Assembly: GCA_052148155.1 (NCBI GenBank)
Contig: JBKQIY010000262.1
Span: 1-5,795 of the forward strand
Source of the DNA: JBBQER01 sp052148155
GTDB lineage: Bacteria; Actinomycetota; Acidimicrobiia; IMCC26256; PALSA-610
DNA length: 5,795 nucleotides
Direction: 5' to 3'
Shown here: in pieces, positions 1 to 4,227 of the stretch
Position numbering within the stretch: position 1 is the first letter of the stretch
Layout of the letters: every line of letters begins with the position of its first letter
Made by a program: the position numbers and the translations under genes
Notes under the pieces: model-generated
The model's input: the letters and a program-made list of their open reading frames with translations, nothing else
What the model was told of the DNA's origin: nothing
Databases searched by the model: none

Positions 1-147
1 GTCGGCACCCCAGTTGCCCTTATTTCGCGGCTCTATAGCCCGGCCTGCACGTACCCCTGTCAACGCTTCGCCACCGCCCTTACGGACACCGACGCATGAC
101 TCGGGGCCATCGTGGGTCGCTACCCCTTCGATGTAGAGCTCTCTCAT
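1..147 (-). CDS. Group II intron leader ORF, partial (49 codons visible)
   Basis: An open frame starts at ATG 145-147 and leaves the window without a stop. It begins MRELYIEGVA and contains PESCVGVR (residues 15-22) and GEALTGVRAGRAIEPR (26-41). I recognise this conserved stretch from small 'hypothetical' ORFs just upstream of group II intron reverse transcriptases. An excellent AGGAGG site (154-159) sits 6 nt before the ATG; another in-frame ATG at 151-153 abuts the site and is less likely. Conservation in such ORFs may partly reflect the structured intron RNA (domain I) rather than a functional peptide, so whether the protein matters is uncertain. The overlapping plus-strand frame is a shadow. 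Confidence 0.55.
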   Translation of the reverse strand, partial: MRELYIEGVATHDGPESCVGVRKGGGEALTGVRAGRAIEPRNKGNWGAD

Positions 148-153
148 CTCCAT

Positions 154-159
154 CCTCCT
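154..159 (-). promoter_or_regulatory. Ribosome binding site of intron leader ORF
   Basis: AGGAGG on the minus strand lies 6 nt upstream of the ATG at 145-147. It is close to a perfect Shine-Dalgarno match and decides between the two in-frame ATGs. Confidence 0.6.
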
Positions 160-345
160 GCCGGTTTATCCCGGCGCACCACCACGACGGTCTTCAACCA
201 ACGCAGCACCGGGTGGTTTGACGCCCGCCCGCGAGGGCCGACGTCGGAGGGCCAACAATCCTCCATCTCTCGCACAGCAACGCCTCCAGAAGAGTTCTCC
301 TACATCACTCCTCCTTCAGCGTTCGTGACGCACTGCTCAATAACA

Positions 346-360
346 CGCCGCGATCCGGCG
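346..360 (-). terminator. Terminator-like hairpin after SCO6745-family gene
   Basis: Directly after the TAG stop (362-364), minus-strand RNA can fold CGCCG, loop GATCG, CGGCG. One further G-U pair forms only in minus-strand RNA. The stem is followed by TGTTATTG. The stem is short, so this is a modest call, but its position immediately past the stop is right. Confidence 0.4.
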
Positions 361-361
361 C

Positions 362-1207
362 CTACTCCTTCGGCACGGTGAACTGAACGGCCGCGGCGAT
401 CGTCTCGGACATGGGCCGGCAAAGGGACCGAAGGCGCTTGCAGCCCTCGTCTCCCAAGGCGGCGTAAGCCGCGAGCGCCCCGGCATCGGTCTGGTCCTCG
501 ATCCGCTGTCTGCTCTCGGCGCCCTTGGCCGTGAACGAGCCGTTGGAGCCGAGGTGGCCCTTGGCCCGGAGTGACTCGACGGCCGTGTCCCACTGGTCGT
601 CGGACCAGGCGCGACTTCCCTGCAATATCTCGCGTGTGATGTCGCCGGTCGCGGCGTGTGTGACAAGCGCTTCGCATCCGTCGATCCCCTCAGCGGTCAT
701 CGCCGCGATGTGGATGTCGCCGCGGAACTCGCGTAGGAGGGTCTGTGCGTGCCACAGTGCGAGGAGAGGATCGTCGGGCCACAGAAGAGACGCGTGCCCC
801 GCGAAGAGCGGCTTGCCCGAAAGATGCGTGCACGCGGCCTGAGCGGCGCGGCGCGCCAGTCCTGCGGCCTCCTCCAGGGCGGATGACTCGGCGACCTCAC
901 GACCCAGGATGCGGCGCAGCGCGACACCAGCGGCGTCGCGTCGCACGTCGAGCAATGCCGCGGGGGTGACGTTGTCCCAGACCCCGGCCATGTTGCGGCG
1001 CACGTGGGCTGGTTCGAAGTTGAAGAACGTCGCGATCACGACCTCGGCCGAGGTCGCTCCCATCGGCGCAGACCGCGAGGCGAAATAGCCCGCGCGAGTG
1101 GAGAGGCCGAGCGCCGCGTACGCCTGGGTGGGCTCGGGGGCGAAGTAAACGAACCCGTGGATCATTTCGGCGGTGCGCCAGGTCCGGCGGGCGGTCAGCG
1201 GTTCCAT
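362..1207 (-). CDS. SCO6745 family protein (SalK-like, HTH_67 type)
   Basis: A 281-residue protein, the usual length for the actinobacterial SCO6745 ('SalK') family. Family landmarks are FAPE (22-25), YFASRSAPMG (41-50), an FFNF segment (61-64), the core LWHAQTLLREFRGDIHIA (151-168), and a C-terminal winged-helix-like end with RQRIEDQTD (233-241). The protein should be cytosolic, with no signal peptide or membrane segment. Family members are described as helix-turn-helix-like proteins, but no reaction or target is established, so I give no function. I chose ATG 1205-1207 because AAGGA lies 6 nt upstream and because the family homology begins there. The same frame stays open to 1459, but that part overlaps the recombinase remnant in another frame and lacks protein-like composition. 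The gene ends in TAG. Confidence 0.9.
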   Translation of the reverse strand: MEPLTARRTWRTAEMIHGFVYFAPEPTQAYAALGLSTRAGYFASRSAPMGATSAEVVIATFFNFEPAHVRRNMAGVWDNVTPAALLDVRRDAAGVALRRILGREVAESSALEEAAGLARRAAQAACTHLSGKPLFAGHASLLWPDDPLLALWHAQTLLREFRGDIHIAAMTAEGIDGCEALVTHAATGDITREILQGSRAWSDDQWDTAVESLRAKGHLGSNGSFTAKGAESRQRIEDQTDAGALAAYAALGDEGCKRLRSLCRPMSETIAAAVQFTVPKE

Positions 1208-1213
1208 TGTTCG

Positions 1214-1218
1214 TCCTT
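1214..1218 (-). promoter_or_regulatory. Ribosome binding site of SCO6745-family gene
   Basis: AAGGA on the minus strand, 6 nt before ATG 1205-1207. It fixes the start inside a frame that is open for another 84 codons upstream. Confidence 0.6.
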
Positions 1219-1249
1219 GTGTTCGCACTCTCGATGATGATGCGGGGAA

Positions 1250-1267
1250 ACACTTGTGTGCAAGTGT
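1250..1267 (-). promoter_or_regulatory. Perfect dyad: operator or terminator between remnant and SCO6745 gene
   Basis: ACACTTG and CAAGTGT form a perfect 7-bp inverted repeat around a 4-nt centre. It lies 28 nt past the stop of the recombinase remnant and 42 nt before the SCO6745-family start. Two readings are possible. It may be a TetR-type operator: a weak promoter, TTGCAC (1257-1262) then CATCAT 18 nt on, would overlap it. Alternatively it may be a terminator, because the minus-strand stem is followed by TTT. The sequence alone does not decide. Confidence 0.45.
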
Positions 1268-1295
1268 CGCGGACGCGGGGCAGGCCCGACAGTCC

Positions 1296-1589
1296 TTACG
1301 CGGTTTGCGGGTACTCCGAGGCCGGCATTGCGGTCCGAGCGGCCGCGTCGTAGGTGACGGTGACTCCGCGGGCGTAGAGGTGAGCGCGGTCGGTCGGCGC
1401 TGCTGTCTCGAGTAAGCCTGCGAGGCTCCCGAGCTCTGCGATGGTGGCGAGGAAGTCATCGACGGTGAGGCACGGGGGAGCGGCGGCCTCAGATGGGTAG
1501 AGATCGCCGGCCGCGGTTCGTTCTTGCTCGGCAGCCTCGGCGATCCAGCCGGTGTCCGGCGGGACGTGAGACGGGTACTCGTTCGTCAA
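1296..1589 (-). pseudogene. Serine recombinase C-terminal remnant
   Basis: A 97-codon frame whose second half matches the C-terminus of large serine (zinc-ribbon) recombinases: LTVDDFLATIAELGSLAGLL (41-60), then a stretch PTDRAHLY (65-72) and VTVTYD (76-81). This corresponds to the family pattern 'LGD-VL-ADPADKA-VY-LGLRLTYDP' as I remember it. The catalytic resolvase domain and the rest of the recombinase domain are absent. High GC at third positions shows it was translated in this frame. The only start is TTG 1587-1589, with no ribosome site. The frame stays open upstream to 1667, where an in-frame TGA precedes it, and there is no ATG or GTG. It is therefore most likely a decayed 3' end. A small standalone protein remains possible. 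Confidence 0.6.
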
Positions 1590-1678
1590 GTTCAGTGGCG
1601 CGCGCGGTACGACGCACGATTCTGCCTGGATGTGATGGTTGTACGCGCGGAGCCGAGCGGCACGCCGTCACAGATGAA

Positions 1679-1736
1679 CGCGAAACGTCTCGGGGTCGGC
1701 GTCAACCGACCCCGAGACCTCGCGACGCGTTTCGCG
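1679..1736 (-). terminator. Strong two-layer hairpin after the secreted-protein gene
   Basis: The inner stem is perfect: GTCTCGGGGTCGG (1687-1699) pairs with CCGACCCCGAGAC (1706-1718) around a 6-nt loop. An outer arm, CGCGAAAC (1679-1686) with GTTTCGCG (1729-1736), closes it across an unpaired 10-nt stretch. It begins 7 nt after the TAA of the secreted-protein gene. On the minus strand the inner stem is followed by a short TTT (1683-1685). This is the clear terminator of that gene and may also insulate the recombinase remnant. Confidence 0.8.
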
Positions 1737-1742
1737 ACGTAC

Positions 1743-2261
1743 TTACTTGATCGTGAACGGCGCCGTGCCTTTGAGGGTCAAGTTGCTGATCGCGCCACCC
1801 TTGCCGGGCTTCCCGAACCCGACAGTGCCGCTCGTTGTCAGCGTCAGCCCCGCGAACGTCCCCTTACTGATCTTCGACTTGATCAGGTACGTCAGACCCG
1901 TCTTGGTGGACTTCGTCGCCGCGGTCGCCGTGAACGTCGATGTCGTCTTCGTATTCCACGTGATCGTGGCGGCGAGCGGCAGTGGCTTTCCGGTCGAGAA
2001 CGTCGCGATATCGATCGCCGTGGTCTTCTCCGAGCCCTTCACCGAACCGCCTGTCACGCCACCGCCCTTGCAGCCCTTGAGCGGCAGATTGAAACTGATC
2101 GTCTGTACCGTCAACTTCGTCGTCAGGCCAGGCAGAATCGTGATGGTGCCGCTCGGCGCCGTACACGTCGTGCCGCCAGCCGCACCCGCCGGTCCAGCCG
2201 TCAGCACCGCCATCGGCACCAACAACGCGACGACCATGGTGAACATCTGAATCTTTCTCAC
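1743..2261 (-). CDS. Secreted Thr/Lys/Gly-rich protein of unknown function
   Basis: 172 residues. The N-terminus is a Sec signal peptide: MRKIQ, a hydrophobic core (about 7-22), then AGPAGA with likely cleavage after A27 or A28. The mature part is low in charge and rich in Thr, Lys, Gly and Ser, with alternating beta-strand-like stretches such as LTVQTISFNL (50-59) and AATITWNTKTTSTFTATAAT (97-116). It has only two cysteines (C33, C64), which could form a disulfide. No catalytic motif, lipobox, LPXTG or C-terminal anchor is visible, so it should be released or bind the wall loosely. I do not recognise a named family; a single-domain beta-sandwich is my inference. The start is GTG 2259-2261, with GAGGGGG 6 nt upstream, and the gene ends in TAA just before a strong terminator. 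The antisense frame at 1747-2250 is a shadow. Confidence 0.85.
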   Translation of the reverse strand: MRKIQMFTMVVALLVPMAVLTAGPAGAAGGTTCTAPSGTITILPGLTTKLTVQTISFNLPLKGCKGGGVTGGSVKGSEKTTAIDIATFSTGKPLPLAATITWNTKTTSTFTATAATKSTKTGLTYLIKSKISKGTFAGLTLTTSGTVGFGKPGKGGAISNLTLKGTAPFTIK

Positions 2262-2555
2262 GCAACGCCCCCTCTAACTCGTCGGTCGAATCCCGCGCCC
2301 AGCATCGCCAGGAACGGCTCCACGTGCCAGGCGCCCGACCAGAAACGGTCGCGCGCCAACCCCAGCCCGACAGACGGGCCTGACGTTGTCATCGTTCAGG
2401 CCCGCAAAAGGAAACACCACACGAGGACAAGCCGAACCTTCGAGCCAACGAGTGGTACAAAACGATCAAACCTGACAGTCCCGCAATCACGACCACGATG
2501 GGTCGGTTGTGGTCAATGGGTTCGTCCGCCGGGTAGCGCGACTACAGCGTACGGG
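2262..2555 (-). other. Non-coding leader of the secreted-protein gene
   Basis: About 290 bp without a credible gene on either strand. It holds the ribosome site GAGGGGG (2268-2274) and the hairpin listed at 2376-2403. I could not identify a convincing -35/-10 pair. The promoter of the secreted-protein gene must lie here. Confidence 0.5.
2376..2403 (-). promoter_or_regulatory. Hairpin in leader region
   Basis: GGGCCTGA (2376-2383) and TCAGGCCC (2396-2403) form a perfect 8-bp stem around 12 nt. It is 115 bp upstream of the secreted-protein start and about 150 bp past the broken frame at 2556. There is no T-run on either side, so terminator, attenuator and operator are all open. Confidence 0.35.
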
Positions 2556-2822
2556 TCAGCCATTCGACGGTCCTGGCTCCGTGCGGTGCCCCCGACGGGC
2601 AAGCACCTGTGCGGCTGCGACGGCCATCGTGGCGTCGACGTCGTCGAGATGCCAGGTCTTGGTCAGCTACGCCACGGTGACGTCCACCTCCATCCCATGC
2701 GCGAGGAGCGTCTTTGCCGCGATGACCGCCGCGACGTCTCGACTCACGCACTCTGTATCGGCCGGCAGCCGCAAAGGGTTCAGCCTGACCGGCGGCCTCG
2801 AACTCCCACCCTCACCGGCCAT
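2556..2822 (-). pseudogene. Small ORF interrupted by in-frame TAG
   Basis: ATG 2820-2822 opens 51 sense codons (begins MAGEGGSS; contains LPADTECVSRDVAAVIAAKT at residues 19-38 and MEVDVTVA at 44-51) that end at TAG 2667-2669. The same frame then continues for 36 codons (LTKTWHLDDVDATMAVAAAQ and on) to TGA 2556-2558. Both halves have GC-rich third positions and read like one helical protein of about 88 residues, with the stop in place of one codon (for example GAG to TAG). The second half has no credible start of its own. No ribosome site is visible, and the ATG lies inside the hairpin 2814-2856. A nonsense-mutated gene is most likely. A genuine 51-aa peptide or amber read-through is less likely. 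No family recognised. Confidence 0.45.
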
Positions 2823-2856
2823 CGCGCGACTGAGGGGTAAGCGCGCGATGACCGGT
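2814..2856 (-). terminator. Terminator hairpin of the 67-aa gene
   Basis: 15-bp stem: 2842-2856 pairs with 2814-2828 around a 13-nt loop. The single non-Watson-Crick position is a G-U pair in minus-strand RNA but an A-C mismatch in plus-strand RNA, so the fold belongs to minus-strand transcripts. It starts 5 nt after the TGA of the 67-aa gene. There is no T-tract. It also covers the ATG of the next small frame. Confidence 0.65.
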
Positions 2857-2861
2857 AAGAG

Positions 2862-3065
2862 TCAACTGGCGCGGCGTATCTCGTCCGGCTCGAACGGAGT
2901 CGGCAGCACGTGCCGATCTGACGCACGTCGAAGCCAGTAGCCGCGTTCGGTAGTGTCCGCAACCTCGAAGCCGCTCGACCACGACCCCTGATACCGGGTA
3001 CGCACCTCGACGCTCGTACCGACCGGCAACACGATTCGGGAAGGTCGATTTGCTGGACCTTGCAT
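2862..3065 (-). CDS. Small conserved-looking protein, 67 aa, SH3/Tudor-like pattern
   Basis: 67 residues, cytosolic, without cysteines. The core PVGTSVEVRTRYQGSWSSGF (14-33), then EVADTTERGYWLRR (34-47) and VLPTPFEPDEIRR (53-65), has the strand-turn pattern of a small beta-barrel. I recall similar actinobacterial hypothetical proteins with a V-G-T-x-V-E-V-R...W...GFEV...Y-x-x-R-R...L-P...D-x-V-R pattern. The SH3/Tudor-like fold is my inference and no partner is known. ATG 3063-3065 has a purine-rich site (AGAAGGGA, 3069-3076) just upstream. The gene ends in TGA, followed 5 nt later by a strong hairpin, which supports a complete, separately transcribed gene. The longer overlapping frame at 2780-3079 is a shadow. 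Confidence 0.75.
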   Translation of the reverse strand: MQGPANRPSRIVLPVGTSVEVRTRYQGSWSSGFEVADTTERGYWLRRASDRHVLPTPFEPDEIRRAS

Positions 3066-3515
3066 GCGTCCCTTCTCAACTCACGGCCGTGCCAACAGCC
3101 CGACGGGGCTTCGCGCTCAGCAAAGCGGGTGTCTCAGTGCCGAACCGTAACGAGCCAGACTCGGAGTCTCGTAAGAGCGACGTGAACGCTCTGCGACAAT
3201 GCGGCCAAGAACACGTCAATGCCCGTACAACCGACCGTGACATTGCCCGGTCCGACGTCGGAGAGACCCAACCCGGACCGGAACGGCACGTCGGCCTCGG
3301 GACGTCCGGTAACGCGTCAGTCGGAATCCGCTGGCTGATCGTCAGCGTCAGTTGCGAGCGGCGAGGCAGAAAACAACGGCCATTCGCCCGCGGCGTTCGA
3401 CTGCTCGGTCACAACGCCAAATGTGACGCTCCGGCACGGGGTTGGGTCGGCATAGAAGAACCCGCTGCCGAACATCGGGGTAGGAGATTTCGGATGCGCG
3501 CCTATCTCTCCTACC
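3066..3515. other. Stretch without a confident gene; weak minus-strand frames
   Basis: About 450 bp. On the minus strand one frame gives a coding-like segment from ATG 3473-3475 (begins MFGSGFFYADPTPC, ends DQPADSD) to TGA 3317-3319. After that stop the same frame stays open until a TGA near 3136 (includes PGNVTVGCTGIDVFLAAL). Third positions are fairly GC-rich, but no ribosome site precedes the ATG and no family is recognised. It may be a decayed gene or chance. A small hairpin, AGCCC-GACG-GGGCT (3097-3110), lies in the probable 5' leader of the 67-aa gene. The palindrome TCCGACGTCGGA occurs near 3253. The plus-strand frame covering the stretch looks like a shadow. Confidence 0.3.
3479..3515 (-). 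terminator. Hairpin directly after TGA 3516-3518
   Basis: GGTAGGAGA (3479-3487) and TCTCCTACC (3507-3515) form a perfect 9-bp stem around 19 nt. On the minus strand the stem starts at the base after the TGA of the start-less frame 3516-3689, so it sits where a terminator for that frame would be. Confidence 0.45.
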
Positions 3516-3689
3516 TCACTGCTTGACGCCCTCAACCTCTACGATTTCGCGCGTGTCGCGAATAGCCTCGCGACTCCACCGGTCTCGAGCGGTGCCCGCA
3601 TCGGCCTCGGACCGTTGACGAACGCGACGCGATCTGCGTCGCGTGTCGTCGCGAATCGCGTCGACGAAGACGTCTATGCCGGGGCGCGC
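3516..3689 (-). other. In-frame extension beyond the TAG of the DUF2007-like gene
   Basis: 57 sense codons continue in exactly the frame of the upstream gene after its TAG and end at TGA 3516-3518. The peptide includes PGIDVFVDAIRDD, an Arg-rich middle, and ends REIVEVEGVKQ. There is no ATG, GTG or TTG in it. Codon positions 1 and 3 are more GC-rich than position 2, as in coding DNA, and a hairpin follows the TGA. It could be the true C-terminus of a roughly 186-residue protein cut by a nonsense mutation, a read-through extension, or a separate small gene whose start was lost (ATA where ATG might have been, 3675-3677). Its Arg-rich composition and short DNA repeats also allow that it is not coding. 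Confidence 0.35.
3622..3644 (-). terminator. Hairpin downstream of the DUF2007-like gene
   Basis: ACGCGACGC (3622-3630) and GCGTCGCGT (3636-3644) form a perfect 9-bp stem with a 5-nt loop, 45 nt past the TAG at 3690-3692. There is no T-run. If the frame below the TAG is translated, this stem lies inside it, so its role depends on whether the TAG is a real end. Confidence 0.5.
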
Positions 3690-4076
3690 CTACTGCCGTC
3701 CTAAGTCGGGCCGATCGTCGTCGGCCGCTTTATCGTCGTCGGTTTCGAGTTGATCGTCGTCGGCGGCTTCATCGTCGTTGGTTTCGGCGATGATCGCCCG
3801 CGCGGTCGCGAGGTCGCGTTCGAACACCACCACGCGGCGCCCGACAACGCCCGCTTTGATGCCGCGGGATTCGAGCGCCGCGACGACCACCCTGGCCCCG
3901 AAGCTCGTCGGCACGCGCGTGAGCGTCACGACGTGCTCGTCGTTGCGATGTTCGGCGTCGGCATCGTCGACGTCAACATGGCCGGCCGCGCCGACCGTGG
4001 CACCGCGGAACGGCGCTCCTGAAATGATCGGACCCTGAAAAGTGCCGTCGTCGCGGTGGTGACGATGGAGGGCCAT
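3690..4076 (-). CDS. DUF2007-like small protein with acidic tail
   Basis: 128 residues. Residues 48-98 have the pattern of the DUF2007 'putative signal transducing protein' domain: HVVTLTRVPTSFGARVVVAA then LESRGIKAGVV (68-78), a strand VVVFE (82-86) and the helix DLATARAIIAE (88-98). It is a minimal version with a short loop between strands. The N-terminal 45 residues are His/Asp-rich and probably disordered. The tail (100-124) is a repetitive acidic stretch of DDD blocks spaced by AA, QLET and KAA. There is no signal peptide. ATG 4074-4076 is the only ATG that keeps the whole domain, but no good ribosome site is visible. The frame is open further upstream with shadow-like composition. The gene sits 151 bp after the lipoprotein gene. 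The family's molecular role is not established. Confidence 0.65.
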   Translation of the reverse strand: MALHRHHRDDGTFQGPIISGAPFRGATVGAAGHVDVDDADAEHRNDEHVVTLTRVPTSFGARVVVAALESRGIKAGVVGRRVVVFERDLATARAIIAETNDDEAADDDQLETDDDKAADDDRPDLGRQ

Positions 4077-4162
4077 GGGGCCCGAGCGTACCGGCGATAT
4101 AGGGCCTAAGGACCGACCGCCCGACTGCCGTTCGCGTTGCGACAGGTCGATAGGGCATGACG

Positions 4163-4184
4163 GACGAACTTCAGGGAGTTCGCC
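4163..4184 (-). terminator. Hairpin after the lipoprotein gene
   Basis: An 8-bp stem (4177-4184 with 4163-4170) around a 6-nt loop, 43 nt past the TAA. One pair is G-U in minus-strand RNA but mismatched in plus-strand RNA, consistent with minus-strand transcription. No T-tract. Confidence 0.4.
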
Positions 4185-4227
4185 GCTGATCCCTGACCCG
4201 CACTGATGTTTGGGAAGCGGAGTCGGG

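Larger units (their letters stand above)
1..179 (-). mobile_element. 5' end of a group II intron (partial, runs off left edge)
   Basis: Read on the minus strand, position 179 begins GTGCG, which fits the group II intron 5' consensus GUGYG. A small hairpin follows at once (GCCGG at 171-175, loop GATAAA, CCGGC at 160-164), the arrangement seen at the 5' end of well-studied introns such as Ll.LtrB. An AGGAGG ribosome site and a leader ORF of the kind found ahead of group II intron reverse transcriptases then follow. The insertion point is intergenic, about 180 bp past the SCO6745-family gene and its terminator-like hairpin; class C introns prefer such places, but I cannot assign the class. The reverse transcriptase, domains V and VI and the 3' end would lie left of position 1. 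The leader-ORF family is recalled from memory; the boundary is inferred. Confidence 0.62.

Noticed and set aside
1..99. Plus-strand open frame entering from the left edge
   Set aside because: It is antisense to the intron leader ORF and structured intron RNA, and lacks independent support.
1208..1459. N-terminal extension of the SCO6745-family protein by 84 residues
   Set aside because: Not protein-like, overlaps the recombinase remnant in another frame, and a good ribosome site precedes the internal ATG.
1747..2250. 167-codon plus-strand frame opposite the secreted protein
   Set aside because: Its hydrophobic Val/Pro-rich sequence is what antisense of Thr/Lys/Gly-rich codons gives; the minus strand has a signal peptide, ribosome site and terminator.
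1524..2840. 438-codon plus-strand open frame
   Set aside because: Extremely Arg-rich shadow-like composition, runs antisense through the recombinase remnant, a clear terminator and the secreted-protein gene.
240..3262. Palindrome CCGACGTCGG near 240 and near 3253 as paired attachment sites
   Set aside because: Only about 10 bp is shared beyond chance for such GC-rich DNA, with different flanks; no other att-site feature is present.
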